Position numbers and translations under genes: made by a program | The notes under the pieces: generated by a model | Databases searched by the model: none | What the model saw: only the letters and a program-made list of their open reading frames with translations | What the model was told of the DNA's origin: nothing | Origin: JASLDZ01 sp965199975 | GTDB taxonomy: Bacteria; Pseudomonadota; Alphaproteobacteria; Caulobacterales; Caulobacteraceae | Length of the DNA: 64,000 bases | Assembly (NCBI GenBank): GCA_965199975.1 | Contig: OZ241340.1 | Location: forward strand, 682,001 to 746,000 | Direction of reading: 5' to 3' | Part shown: piece by piece, positions 52,191 through 61,357 of the stretch | Layout: each line of letters starts with the position of its first letter | Position numbering within the stretch: position 1 is the stretch's first letter

Positions 52191-52389
52191 TGCGATCGGC
52201 TCCCCGCGAAGCGCGCGTAAAGGGCGCCTCGCATGTCAGTTCACGACTGATTTACCGCGACGCTTGCGTCGGCGCACCCGGACTCCCCTCAGCGGCGAGC
52301 ATGCGGACGCCTTGCGCGCGAAAGTTTACCCTTCTAACGCCGGGAGGCCCGCCGCCCGCCGCCCGAGTCCCGAAGGCCCCCTCCGCGCC

Positions 52390-52935
52390 ATGCCCGCCCT
52401 CGCCGCTCCGCCCCCCGCCGTCGTGGCCGCGCCCGCGCCGATCAAGCTGTGGGGTCAGGCCGCCCAGTTCATGACGCCCGACGAGGTGCGCACCCTCTAT
52501 CCCACCGTCACCGCCGCCGCGCCCGCCGCGCTGGTCGACGGGGCGCAGGCGCGGCTGAGCTACGCCACCACCCTGTCCACCGGGCCGGCGCAGGTGGTGT
52601 TCTACTTCCGCGGCGACGAGCTCGACGCCGTGCTCGTGCACGTGCTGGAGGTGAAGGCCGGGACAGATGGCGGCCTGCGTGTGGCGCGGAGCCTGCGCGA
52701 CACGCTTTCGCAGACCTACGGCGCCCCCACCGCGCAGGCGGAGGCTGACGACGCCGGCCTGCGCTCGCTCAACGCGCAGTGGACGCGCCAGCCGCTTCAG
52801 GTGAGCCTGGGCTACCAGGACGTGGCGGGCCGGCGCACCACCCTGTGGGTCGCCTTCCGCGCCTGGGCGTGGAACCGCCACCTGCCCACCTCGCCGCACC
52901 GCTTCATCAAGGGCGCCGTGCGCGCCCGCGGCTGA
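52390..52935 (+). CDS. Hypothetical protein
   Basis: A 181-residue protein from ATG 52390 with an Ala/Pro-rich hydrophobic start that may be a weak signal peptide. A mixed alpha/beta domain follows containing MTPDEVRTLYP, VVFYFRGDELDAVLVHVLEV and LRDTLSQTYGAPT, a pattern seen in small lipoprotein-like domains of proteobacteria. No family assigned. The frame is open upstream for about 380 bp, but that part has no protein-like character. Confidence 0.65.
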   Translation: MPALAAPPPAVVAAPAPIKLWGQAAQFMTPDEVRTLYPTVTAAAPAALVDGAQARLSYATTLSTGPAQVVFYFRGDELDAVLVHVLEVKAGTDGGLRVARSLRDTLSQTYGAPTAQAEADDAGLRSLNAQWTRQPLQVSLGYQDVAGRRTTLWVAFRAWAWNRHLPTSPHRFIKGAVRARG

Positions 52936-53012
52936 GGCGGGGCGCGAAGGACCGCGCCGGACCTCGCAGCGATCCGGCGCGTTGCACAGTCTCCCCTGAA
53001 GGAGAGACCGCG

Positions 53013-53411
53013 ATGAGCCTGTTCGGTTCGATCATGGACAAGATTTTCCACCACGACGCCAAGCCCGCCGCACAAGGGTCCGCTCCGCCGCCCGCGCCCG
53101 CAAGCCAGCCCGCCCAGGCTCCTGCGCCCGCCGCCGCCGCGCCGCCGGCGCAGCCGGTCGACGTCGAGGCGGTGCTGGAGAGGCTGGCCGCGCAGAAGGG
53201 AGGGGGCGGCAACTGGCGCACCTCCATCGTCGACCTGCTGAAGCTGCTGGACCTCGACTCAAGCCTGACGGCTCGCAAGGGGCTGGCCGACGAGTTGAAC
53301 GTACACGCCGGAGCCGACGGCTCTGCTGAGGAGAACATGGCGCTCTCCAAGGCGGTGTGGGCCAAGCTCGCGGAGAACGGCGGCAAGGTGCCGGGCGCGC
53401 TGCGCAGCTGA
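53013..53411 (+). CDS. DUF3597 family protein
   Basis: A 132-residue protein. N-terminal MSLFGSIMDKIFHH, an Ala/Pro linker (about 17-50), then a helical domain with NWRTSIVDLLKLLDLDSSL and ARKGLADELN, the DUF3597 core. Strong ribosome-binding site AAGGAG at 52999-53004. Members resemble LysM-linked or cell-wall proteins, but function is unknown. A hairpin lies 15 bp after the stop. Confidence 0.9.
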   Translation: MSLFGSIMDKIFHHDAKPAAQGSAPPPAPASQPAQAPAPAAAAPPAQPVDVEAVLERLAAQKGGGGNWRTSIVDLLKLLDLDSSLTARKGLADELNVHAGADGSAEENMALSKAVWAKLAENGGKVPGALRS

Positions 53412-53426
53412 AGCTTGAGCTTTGAC

Positions 53427-53457
53427 GAGGGCGCGCCGTCTTTGTAGACGCGCCCTC
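53427..53457 (+). terminator. Probable terminator hairpin after DUF3597 gene
   Basis: GAGGGCGCG (53427-53435) pairs perfectly with CGCGCCCTC (53449-53457) across a 13-base loop containing TTTG. It is 15 bp after the stop codon. The downstream T-run is weak (CCTCAATC), so strong intrinsic termination is not certain. Confidence 0.55.
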
Positions 53458-53516
53458 CCTCAATCGCCCCGCTCACGCTGCGTTCGACCCGCGCGCGGGC
53501 TCCGGAGCCCTTCGCC

Positions 53517-54011
53517 ATGGCCACCCGCCGTTCCAAGCCGTCGTCCGGCCGCGCCTCCGAGGCCGGCCCTTCTCAACGCCAGCTGCGCGCAGGCGAACTC
53601 GTTCGCCACGCGCTGGCCGAGGCCCTGCGTGAGATCGACATTCAGGATCCCGCTGTGGCCGGCGTCTCGGTCACAGTCACCGAAGTGCGCACCTCGCCCG
53701 ACCTGCGCCACGCCACCGTGTTCGTGGAGCCGTTGGGGGCGGGGATGGCCGGGCGCGAGCTGCGGCCCAAGGGCGGGAGCGTGCAGGCGCAGGCGGTGGT
53801 CGACGGGCTCAACCGCGCCGCCCGTTTCCTGCGCGGCGAGCTCGGCCGGCGCATCGATCTGAAGTTCACCCCCGACCTGCACTTCGTACACGACCCCTCC
53901 TTCGACGCGGCCGCTCACATGGACGCCCTGTTCCGCCAGCCGGACGTGGCGCGCGACCTGGCGGTTCGGGGCGACGACCCAGAAGCCGGGGCGGACGAGG
54001 GCGCGGCCTGA
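53517..54011 (+). CDS. rbfA: Ribosome-binding factor A
   Basis: A 164-residue KH-fold 30S maturation and cold-shock factor. It has RQLRAGELVRHALAEAL, VSVTVTEVRTSPDLRHATVFVEPLG, LNRAARFLRGELGRRIDLKFTPDLHFVHD. The acidic C-terminal tail is lineage-specific. It begins rbfA-truB-rpsO-pnp; the stop overlaps truB by one base. ATG 53517. Confidence 0.95.
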   Translation: MATRRSKPSSGRASEAGPSQRQLRAGELVRHALAEALREIDIQDPAVAGVSVTVTEVRTSPDLRHATVFVEPLGAGMAGRELRPKGGSVQAQAVVDGLNRAARFLRGELGRRIDLKFTPDLHFVHDPSFDAAAHMDALFRQPDVARDLAVRGDDPEAGADEGAA

Positions 54012-54970
54012 TGGGCCGCCGCAATCGCGGCCAGGCGATCAGCGGCTGGATCTGCCTCGACAAGCCTGAGGGGCTGGGCTCCACCGACGCCGTCACCCGC
54101 GTGCGCCGCTTGTTCGATGCGCAGAAGGCCGGCCACGCCGGCACGCTCGATCCGCTGGCCTCGGGCGTGCTGCCCATCGCGCTGGGCGAGGCGACCAAGA
54201 CCGTGCCCTACCTGGTGGAGGCGCGGAAGACCTACCGCTTCACCATCGAATGGGGTGTGGAGACCGCCTCCTTCGATCGCGAGGGCGCAGCGGTCGCGCG
54301 CTCCGACGTGCGGCCCACGCGCGAGCAGGTGGAGGCGGCGCTGCCCGCCTTCGTGGGCGCCATTCAGCAGGTTCCGCCGGCCTTCTCCGCCATCCGGGTC
54401 GACGGCGAGCGCGCCTACGACCTCGCCCGCGCCGGCCAGGAGGTGGTGCTTGAGCCGCGCGAGGTGATGGTGCATGCGGCCGCCGTCACCGGCCAGCCCG
54501 ACGCCGACCACGTCGAGATCGAGGTCAGTTGCGGCAAGGGTACGTACATCCGCGCCATCGCCCGCGACTTGGCCTCGGCGCTCGGCGCCCACGGGCACGT
54601 TTCGGCATTGCGCCGCACCCGCGTGGGGCGGTTCTGCGCCGAATCGGCCGTCACCCTGGAAAAGCTCGCTGAAATGGTGCATGGGGAAGCCGCCCACGAG
54701 GCGTTGCTTCCGATCGAGACCGCGCTGGACGACATCCCGGCGCTGGCCGTGACCGCGGAGGACGCCTTCCGGCTCGCCCAAGGGCGATCGGTCGTGCTCC
54801 TTCCCCGTCAGGTCGAAGAGCTGCTCCCCCTCCTGATCGCGCGCACCGTCGCGGGGCAGGACGCGGGTCGCGTGCTCCAGGCCCGGTGCAAGGACCGGCT
54901 GGTCGCGCTGGGAGAGTTGCGGGCCGGCCGGGTCGAACCGTTCCGTATCTTCAACCTTCCAGTCTCCTGA
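54011..54970 (+). CDS. truB: tRNA pseudouridine(55) synthase
   Basis: A 319-residue pseudouridine synthase for U55 of tRNA. GHAGTLDPLASGVLP carries the catalytic Asp47. KTYRFTIEWGVETASFDREG, GERAYDLARAG and CGKGTYIRAIARDL are conserved, and the C-terminal PUA-like domain is present. Overlaps rbfA by one base and ends 12 bp before rpsO, consistent with one operon. Confidence 0.96.
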   Translation: MGRRNRGQAISGWICLDKPEGLGSTDAVTRVRRLFDAQKAGHAGTLDPLASGVLPIALGEATKTVPYLVEARKTYRFTIEWGVETASFDREGAAVARSDVRPTREQVEAALPAFVGAIQQVPPAFSAIRVDGERAYDLARAGQEVVLEPREVMVHAAAVTGQPDADHVEIEVSCGKGTYIRAIARDLASALGAHGHVSALRRTRVGRFCAESAVTLEKLAEMVHGEAAHEALLPIETALDDIPALAVTAEDAFRLAQGRSVVLLPRQVEELLPLLIARTVAGQDAGRVLQARCKDRLVALGELRAGRVEPFRIFNLPVS

Positions 54971-54982
54971 AAGGAGAAATCG

Positions 54983-55252
54983 ATGTCGATCACGCCCGAC
55001 CGCAAGGCCGAACTGATGACAACCCACGCCCGCACCGAGAACGACACCGGTTCGGCCGAGGTGCAGGTGGCGATCCTGTCCGAACGGATCACCAACCTCA
55101 CCGAGCACTTCAAGACCCACAAGAAGGACAACCACTCGCGCCGCGGCCTGCTCAAGATGGTCTCGACGCGCCGCCGGTTGCTCGACCACCTCAAGGACAC
55201 CCACGAGGATCGCTACACGGCCATCGTCCAGACTCTGGGCCTGCGCCGGTAA
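54983..55252 (+). CDS. rpsO: 30S ribosomal protein S15
   Basis: An 89-residue ribosomal protein of standard length with FKTHKKDNHSRRGLLKMVSTRRRLLDHL, the rRNA-binding helix. Ribosome-binding site AAGGAG before ATG 54983. It is followed by pnp after 295 bp that contain a palindromic repeat pair. Confidence 0.98.
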   Translation: MSITPDRKAELMTTHARTENDTGSAEVQVAILSERITNLTEHFKTHKKDNHSRRGLLKMVSTRRRLLDHLKDTHEDRYTAIVQTLGLRR

Positions 55253-55260
55253 AGAGTAGA

Positions 55261-55405
55261 ACCCTCTCCCCCTCGATGGGGGAGGGGGTAGGGTGAGGGG
55301 GTGGTGACGCGACGGTGGTCGGTGGGCGGGGAGACTCCTCGCGAACCCTCCAGCGTCGGGCCTCCACCCCCACCCCCGGCCCCTCCCCCATCGAGGGGAG
55401 GGGAG
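55261..55405. repeat. Pair of inverted GC-rich palindromic repeats between rpsO and pnp
   Basis: CCCTCTCCCCCTCGATGGGGG-type palindrome at 55262-55288 with a G-rich tail, and an inverted copy near 55363-55405 (CCCTCCCCCATCGAGGGG). Each copy is itself a hairpin, and the pair can form a larger stem around about 75 bp. It looks like an interspersed intergenic repeat (REP-like). It sits in the rpsO-pnp transcript and could affect processing. Confidence 0.7.
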
Positions 55406-55547
55406 ACAAGAGAGGGCCACGCCGGTCCTCATATCCCCGCAGCCCGCATGGGCGGGCCTGCGGTCCTGGAGAGGCCCACCGGATACGTCCGCCCCTGTCC
55501 GCCCGCTCGCAATCCGGCTTGCGGGGCACGAAGAAAGACAACCGACA

Positions 55548-57692
55548 ATGTTCGACATCAAGCGCAAGACCATCGAATGGGGTGGGCGCACCCTGTCTCT
55601 CGAAACCGGCCGCATGGCCCGCCAGGCCGACGGCGCGGTGCTCGCCACCTACGGCGAGACCAGCGTGCTGGCCACGGTGGTGGTGGCCAAGCAGCCCAAG
55701 GCGGGGATCGACTTCTTCCCGCTGACCGTGAACTACCAGGAGAAGACCTTCGCCGCCGGCAAGATCCCCGGCGGCTACTTCAAGCGCGAAGGCCGTCCCA
55801 CCGAGAAGGAGACGCTGACCTCGCGCCTCATCGACCGCCCGATCCGGCCCCTGTTCGTCAAGGGCTTCAAGAACGAGGTGCAGGTCGTCATCACCGTGCT
55901 GAGTCACGACCTCGAGAACGATCCCGACATGGTCGGCATGGTGGCCGCCTCGGCCGCGCTGACCATTTCCGGCGCGCCCTTCATGGGCCCCATCGGCGGC
56001 GCCCGCGTGGGCTTCCTCAACGGCGAGTACGTGCTGAACCCCACGCTCGACCAGCTGGCCGACCCCGACAACAAGATGGACCTGATCGTCGCCGGCACCG
56101 AAGACGCCGTGATGATGGTCGAGTCCGAGATCCAGGAGCTTACCGAAGAGCAGGTGCTGGGCGGCGTCACCTTCGCGGCCAGGGGCTTCCAGCCGGTGAT
56201 CCAGGCGATCATCGAACTGGCCGAACACGCCGCCAAGGACCCGATCGACTTCCAGCCCACCGACGACCAGCCGATGATCGACCGGATCAACAGCCTCGTC
56301 GGCGCCGACATCCGCGCCGCCTTCGGCAACACCGACAAGCAGGTCCGCCAGAAGGCCCTGGCCGAGGTGAAGACCCGCGTCATGTCGGAACTCGGCAAGA
56401 ACGACGCCCGCCCCGACGGCTTCGACCTTATCAAGCTGGGCGGCGCCCTGAAGGACGCCGAGGCTCACGTGCTGCGCCGCGACATCATCGAGAACGGCCA
56501 TCGCGTCGATGGGCGCGACGCCAAGACCGTGCGCCAGATCGACTGCCAGGTCGGCGTGCTGCCCCGCACCCACGGCTCCGCCCTGTTCACCCGCGGCGAG
56601 ACGCAGGCGCTGGTGGTGGCGACGCTTGGCACCGGCGACGACGAGCAGTGGATCGACGCGCTCGCCGGCACCTACAAGGAGAGCTTCCTCCTGCACTACA
56701 ACTTCCCGCCCTACAGCGTGGGCGAGACCGGCCGCATGGGTTCGCCCGGCCGCCGCGAGATCGGCCACGGCAAGCTCGCCTGGCGCGCGCTGCGTCCCAT
56801 GCTGCCGACCAAGGCGGAGTTCCCCTACACCATCCGCCTGGTCTCGGAGATCACCGAGAGCAACGGCTCCTCCTCCATGGCGTCGGTCTGCGGGGGTTCG
56901 CTCGCGCTGATGGACGCCGGCGTGCCGCTGCGTAAGCCGGTCTCCGGCGTGGCCATGGGCCTGATCCTGGAGAAGTCGGGCGAGTTCGCCATCCTCACCG
57001 ACATCCTGGGCGACGAGGACCACCTGGGCGACATGGACTTCAAGGTCGCCGGCACCGCCGACGGCATCACCAGCCTGCAGATGGACATCAAGATCCCCGG
57101 CATCACCGAGGAGATCATGAAGCAGGCGCTCAGCCAGGCGCACGACGGTCGCCACCACATCCTGGCCGAGATGACCAAGGCCATGGATGCGCCGCGCACC
57201 GAGCTGGGCGAGTTCGCGCCCAAGATCGAGACCATCAAGATCCCCACCGACAAGATCCGCGAAGTGATCGGCTCGGGCGGCAAGGTGATCCGCGAGATCG
57301 TGGAGAAGACCGGCGCCAAGGTCGACATCGGCGACGATGGCACGGTGAAGGTCTCGGCCAGCGACCAGGCCAAGATCGACGCGGCCCTGGCCTGGATCAA
57401 GTCGATCACCCAGGAGGCCGAGATCGGCGCGATCTACGACGGCAAGGTGGTCAAGGTGGTCGACTTCGGCGCCTTCGTGAACTTCTTCGGCGCCAAGGAC
57501 GGGCTGGTCCACGTCAGCCAGATCAGCAACGAGCGCGTCGCCCGCCCGGCCGACGTGCTCAAGGAAGGCCAGGCCGTGAAGGTCAAGCTCATCGGCCTGG
57601 ACGACCGCGGCAAGACCAAGCTCTCCATGAAGGTCGTCGACCAGACCACCGGCGAAGACCTGTCGAAGAAGCAGGCAGAACCGGCGGAATAA
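55548..57692 (+). CDS. pnp: Polyribonucleotide nucleotidyltransferase
   Basis: A 714-residue PNPase: two RNase PH domains (about 1-220 and 295-550) separated by a helical domain, then KH (EVIGSGGKVIREIVEKTGAKV) and S1 (IYDGKVVKVVDFGAFVNFF) domains. It degrades RNA 3' to 5' phosphorolytically in the degradosome. FFPLTVNYQEKTFAAGKIPGG and GSSSMASVCGGSLALMDAG are family segments. ATG 55548 follows AAAGACAACCGACA. Confidence 0.97.
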   Translation: MFDIKRKTIEWGGRTLSLETGRMARQADGAVLATYGETSVLATVVVAKQPKAGIDFFPLTVNYQEKTFAAGKIPGGYFKREGRPTEKETLTSRLIDRPIRPLFVKGFKNEVQVVITVLSHDLENDPDMVGMVAASAALTISGAPFMGPIGGARVGFLNGEYVLNPTLDQLADPDNKMDLIVAGTEDAVMMVESEIQELTEEQVLGGVTFAARGFQPVIQAIIELAEHAAKDPIDFQPTDDQPMIDRINSLVGADIRAAFGNTDKQVRQKALAEVKTRVMSELGKNDARPDGFDLIKLGGALKDAEAHVLRRDIIENGHRVDGRDAKTVRQIDCQVGVLPRTHGSALFTRGETQALVVATLGTGDDEQWIDALAGTYKESFLLHYNFPPYSVGETGRMGSPGRREIGHGKLAWRALRPMLPTKAEFPYTIRLVSEITESNGSSSMASVCGGSLALMDAGVPLRKPVSGVAMGLILEKSGEFAILTDILGDEDHLGDMDFKVAGTADGITSLQMDIKIPGITEEIMKQALSQAHDGRHHILAEMTKAMDAPRTELGEFAPKIETIKIPTDKIREVIGSGGKVIREIVEKTGAKVDIGDDGTVKVSASDQAKIDAALAWIKSITQEAEIGAIYDGKVVKVVDFGAFVNFFGAKDGLVHVSQISNERVARPADVLKEGQAVKVKLIGLDDRGKTKLSMKVVDQTTGEDLSKKQAEPAE

Positions 57693-57699
57693 GGTCGCA

Positions 57700-57746
57700 G
57701 CGGAGGCGAGGCGGAACGGCCGACCGGCCCTCCTCTTCGCCTCCGC
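57700..57746 (+). terminator. Hairpin after pnp
   Basis: GCGGAGGCGA (57700-57709) pairs perfectly with TCGCCTCCGC (57737-57746), with a second small stem inside. It lies 7 bp after the pnp stop and before a convergent gene. No T-run follows, so it may be a processing or bidirectional end rather than a classic terminator. Confidence 0.5.
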
Positions 57747-57773
57747 GATCTAACGATTGCAAGGAGCTCTACC

Positions 57774-58277
57774 CTAGCTCGAACGCTTCAGCACGGCCAG
57801 GCACGCGCCCCGGGCGCGGCTGAGCGCCGGGTCGATGACGCCGGCGACCGCCCGCAGCGCGCGGCGCTTGTAAGCTGGCCGATCGCGCACCGTGTCCTCG
57901 ATGAAGGGAAGGCTGCACACCTGACCTGCACCGACGACGGGTCCGCCCTTCAGGTCGAGTGCGGCCAACACGGCGCCCGGGCTCTTCGGCAGCGCGTAGG
58001 CGAGCCCGATCCCGAGCCCTTCGGAGAACGCCCCATCGGAACTGGTGGCCAGCGCCGGCGCGAGCGCGATCCAGCGGGGATCGCCGGTCGCCATGCGCTC
58101 CGTGACGGCCTCCCATCGCTCAGTCCTCACCAGACCCGCCACGGTGACCTGTGCGCCGCGCAGGCGCAGGCTGGCGGCGATCTCGCCCGATGTGGGCGGC
58201 GCGGCCGCCGAGGCCCCGCTGGCCAGCAGGAGTGCGGCCAGGCAGGCGGCTGCGGCGGGCAGGTCCGGGGGGCTCAT
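57774..58277 (-). CDS. Exported hypothetical protein
   Basis: A 167-residue protein with signal peptide (AAAACLAALLLASGASAAA). The mature part has two cysteines (GQVCSLPFIED, ARGACLAVL) and alternates helices; LRTERWEAV, IALAPALA. I recognise no family. It converges on pnp. Start ATG 58277 chosen by the signal peptide; a much longer frame extends upstream without protein-like character. Confidence 0.6.
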   Translation of the reverse strand: MSPPDLPAAAACLAALLLASGASAAAPPTSGEIAASLRLRGAQVTVAGLVRTERWEAVTERMATGDPRWIALAPALATSSDGAFSEGLGIGLAYALPKSPGAVLAALDLKGGPVVGAGQVCSLPFIEDTVRDRPAYKRRALRAVAGVIDPALSRARGACLAVLKRSS

Positions 58278-58420
58278 GGCGTAACCTGCACCGTTTGGTC
58301 GCCGCTGGTCCAGATACCAAGGCTCAGTCTGCGAAATGCAGAGTGGCGCGTAAGCCGCTGAGCCGACGTCGTTCGTCCGCTCCTTGGCGCGCGCTCTAAG
58401 GGGTAGTCGCGCCCGGACCC

Positions 58421-59566
58421 TCACCGACGCCGCAGCACGGCGGCGTCCTGGTAGCCGAACTGGTCGCGGGTGATCTCGACCACTTCGAAGGGGTGGGACC
58501 AGCGGGCGCGCACGTCGGCTTCGCTCTGGTAGGTGTTGCGGTAGTATTCCGGCTGGTCGAGCGTGGCGGCCAGGGCGGGGTCGGGTTGCTGGTCGTCGAA
58601 GCCCGTCTCCATCCAGCGGGCCCACCACGCGGGATCGCGCCAGCGCGAGGAATAGGCGACCGCGGTCGCGCCCGCGAAGGTGAGCACGGCGATCCCGCCG
58701 GGCCGCAGCAAGCGCGCCAGCTCGGCCAGCCATGCCGCCTGCGCCGCCGCCGTCAGGTGGGTCATCACCGAGAGGCCGAAGAGGGCGTCCACGCTGGCGC
58801 TCTCGATCGGCGCGGGCGGCCACAAGGGCGTTGTGGCGAAGCGCCCGGCCGGCAGCGCCTGCGCCGCCCAGCGGATGTTCTGCGGGTCGATGTCCAGCCC
58901 GTGCATCTCCACGCCCGGCCAGTGGGCGAGGAAGTGGCGGCTCAGCCGCCCGTGGCCGCAGCCCCAGTCCAGGAGGCGCAGGCCCGGCTTCGGCCGCACG
59001 CCGTGGCGATCCAGCACGCGCTCCATGCGGCGGAAGGCGTTGTAGCCGGTCAGGCCCACGGTCTGCACGTCCGAGTAGTGCTGCACGCGTAGGAGCTGGT
59101 CGGCGTCGGTGGGGAAGCCCACGAAGGCCGACAGCTCGCGCGGGAGCCACACCCGGCCATTGGCCAGGGGCTCCAGCTCGCCGCCCTCGCCCCGCTTCGC
59201 GAAGTCGAAGGCGAAGGGGTCGGAGCCTGGCGCGCTCCCCGCCAAGTCGAGCTTGACGATGAAGCCCGAGGCCCGCGCATTGGGCCAGTACCAGAAGTGC
59301 TCGCCCACATCCGGTCGGTCGAGGGGATAGGCGAGCTCACCCTTCACGCCGGGGGCGAAGATCGCGCCCACCTGGGTGGGATCGCCCCCGGGCGGCAGGC
59401 AGTAGCCGTGCACCGCGATGTGGTCGCCCTCGAAGCGGATCCACGAGGCGTCGACCAGCGGCGGGTGGGGCGTTGAGTTGACGTCGCGGGCGAGGAGGCC
59501 CTGCGCGTTGCAGGGCTCCGCGGCGGGGAGGGCGCCGTCTTCGGCGGGGGGGAGGTCGACGTGCAT
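58421..59566 (-). CDS. Class I SAM-dependent methyltransferase with N-terminal extension
   Basis: A 381-residue protein. The first about 150 residues form a beta-rich N-terminal domain (GDHIAVHGYCLPPGGDP). The rest is a Rossmann methyltransferase with LLDWGCGHGRLSRHF (motif I), LDIDPQNIRWA, and LFGLSVMTHLTAAAQAAWLAELARLLRPGG. The N-terminal domain is like those joined to methyltransferases in glycan or secondary-metabolite clusters. Substrate unknown; no biosynthetic partners lie nearby. Confidence 0.85.
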   Translation of the reverse strand: MHVDLPPAEDGALPAAEPCNAQGLLARDVNSTPHPPLVDASWIRFEGDHIAVHGYCLPPGGDPTQVGAIFAPGVKGELAYPLDRPDVGEHFWYWPNARASGFIVKLDLAGSAPGSDPFAFDFAKRGEGGELEPLANGRVWLPRELSAFVGFPTDADQLLRVQHYSDVQTVGLTGYNAFRRMERVLDRHGVRPKPGLRLLDWGCGHGRLSRHFLAHWPGVEMHGLDIDPQNIRWAAQALPAGRFATTPLWPPAPIESASVDALFGLSVMTHLTAAAQAAWLAELARLLRPGGIAVLTFAGATAVAYSSRWRDPAWWARWMETGFDDQQPDPALAATLDQPEYYRNTYQSEADVRARWSHPFEVVEITRDQFGYQDAAVLRRR

Positions 59567-59659
59567 GGGGCGCTCCAGGTCGACGCCAGGATTGCAACCG
59601 GGGATTGATTGTAAGTTAAGGGCGTTCAGCAGCGAGGTGGCGCGTTTCCGGTTTCAACC

Positions 59660-60125
59660 GGCGCCGTGGGAGCTGCCGCCGTGCTCGGTCGCGTCAAGGC
59701 GCGCTTCGCTCTTCGGCCTTGACCCGCCCTGCGCGCGACGGCGTTCTGATGGGGTCGGGACGCAGGGCGTCCTGTAGATTCTCGACACGCCTGCGGCGCG
59801 TCGAACACTGGGCTGAGGCCTGCCGCAGTTCGCGGTGCGGAGAGCCTCAGCCTTTAACTGGCTCGCCGCTGGGAAGCGCAAGCCGGCGGAGTGACCGCCG
59901 GCGGGATGCAGTTCGATCGGCGTGCAGTCGAACGCAGGTGGCCATGTCGGACCCCGGCAGTCACCGCCCTGTGTTCAACGCGGCCGCAGGCCAAGTCGAA
60001 TCTATCGAAGGGACGCCCCGCGTCCCGACCCCTCCGGTCAGCCGCCGCGCGCAGGGCGGGTCAAGGCCGAAGAGCCGAAGGCGTGCCTTGACGCGCCCGA
60101 GCACGGTGGCAGCTCCCACGGCGCC
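59660..60125. repeat. Large imperfect inverted repeat element (arms of 150 and 155 bp)
   Basis: The left arm (59660-59809) and the right arm (59971-60125) are near-perfect reverse complements, starting and ending with GGCGCC. The 161-bp centre (59810-59970) holds its own hairpins, GGCTGAGGC with GCCTCAGCC near 59811-59854 and GCCGGCGG with CCGCCGGC near 59884-59906. The element fills most of the 609-bp gap between the methyltransferase and the aminotransferase. The arms are open in several frames but no real gene is seen. No flanking target duplication or transposase is visible. It could be a MITE-like or REP/BIME-type element. Confidence 0.75.
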
Positions 60126-60175
60126 GATCACACGCCGGAAGGCCCGGCGCAGCCGGCCCGAACCGCATCCCCCCC

Positions 60176-61357
60176 TCACACCCCCAGCGCCGCCTCCGCC
60201 GCGTCGAGCGCATCCTGCACCCGCACGTCGGGCACGGCCGCGGCCAGGGCGTCGCCCAGGGCGGCCAGCCCGGCCAGCACGTGGCGGGGCGTGGCCGAGG
60301 CGCCCATCAGCCCCACGCGCCACACCCGCCCCTTGGAGGGGCCGAGGCCGCCGCCGATCTCCACACCGAAGCGCTCCAGCATCCGCGCCCGCACCGCCGC
60401 CTCGTCCACCCCCTCGGGCGCAGCCACCACGTTGAGCATGGGCAGGCGGTGGGCTGTGGCGACCGGCATGGCGAGGCCCAGCGCCTCCACCCCGGCGGCG
60501 AAGGCGGCGTGCACGCGGAGGTGGCGGCGCCAGGCGGTCTCCAACCCCTCCTCGAACAGCACGACCAGCGCCTCGTGCAGGCCGTAGATCGCGTTGACCG
60601 GCGCGGTGTGGTGGTAGGCGCGCGGCGCACCCGCGCCTGCGCCCTCCCAGTAGGAGAGCAGGAGCCCCAGGTCGTAGAGCCACGTTCGCGGCGGCGTCTT
60701 GCGCGCCTGCACCGCTGCGCGCGCTCGCGGCCCCAGCGCGAAGGGCGCGAGGCCGGGCGGCGCCGAGAGGCACTTCTGCGTGCCCGAATACAGCACGTCG
60801 GCCCCCCACTCGCCGCCCTGAACGGCCAGCCCGCCCAGGGAGGTGACGCAGTCGACCACGCTCAGCGCGCCGTGCTCGGAGGCGAGCTTGCAGAGCGCCG
60901 CGGCGTCGCTCAGCACGCCTGTGGAGGTCTCGGCCTGCACGAAGCCCAGCACCTTGGCGCCGCGCGCCCACAGCGCCGCCTCGCAGCGCGCGCGATCGAC
61001 GGGCTCGCCCCAGGCATGCTCGACCCGCACCACCTCGGCCCCGGCGCGCTCGGCCATCTGCGCCATGCGCTCGCCGAACACGCCGTTGACGGCGATCACC
61101 GCCACCTCGCCCGGCTCGAGCAGGTTGAGCATGGCCGCCTCCATTCCCGCCGTGCCCGGGCCGGGCAGCGGCAGGCACAGGTGGTCGGGCGCGCGGAACA
61201 GCCGCTTCAGGGCGTCGCGCGTCTCGTCCATCAGCCGGAGGAAGGCGGGATCGAGGTGGCCCAGCGTCGGCCGCGCCAGCGCCAGGCGCACGCGGGCCGA
61301 CACCTCGGACGGGCCCGGCCCCAGCAGCAGGCGCTCGGGCGGATGGAAGCTCTGCAC
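60176..61357 (-). CDS. Class V aminotransferase (serine-glyoxylate / alanine-glyoxylate type)
   Basis: A 393-residue PLP enzyme. LLGPGPSEVSARV opens it, GTAGMEAAMLNL binds PLP phosphate, VDCVTSLGGL has the PLP Asp region, and YSGTQKCLSAPPGLAPFALG holds the Schiff-base Lys. The subgroup includes alanine-glyoxylate and serine-glyoxylate aminotransferases; which one cannot be decided. It is divergent from gcrA with a 427-bp shared upstream region. Confidence 0.93.
   Translation of the reverse strand: MQSFHPPERLLLGPGPSEVSARVRLALARPTLGHLDPAFLRLMDETRDALKRLFRAPDHLCLPLPGPGTAGMEAAMLNLLEPGEVAVIAVNGVFGERMAQMAERAGAEVVRVEHAWGEPVDRARCEAALWARGAKVLGFVQAETSTGVLSDAAALCKLASEHGALSVVDCVTSLGGLAVQGGEWGADVLYSGTQKCLSAPPGLAPFALGPRARAAVQARKTPPRTWLYDLGLLLSYWEGAGAGAPRAYHHTAPVNAIYGLHEALVVLFEEGLETAWRRHLRVHAAFAAGVEALGLAMPVATAHRLPMLNVVAAPEGVDEAAVRARMLERFGVEIGGGLGPSKGRVWRVGLMGASATPRHVLAGLAALGDALAAAVPDVRVQDALDAAEAALGV

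Noticed and set aside
55191..57512. Long minus-strand frame opposite pnp
   Set aside because: It is His/Gly/Leu-rich with no domain and mirrors the pnp codon pattern.
59626..60110. Small genes inside the inverted-repeat element
   Set aside because: The frames mirror each other in the two arms, have no start signals and look like repeat translation.
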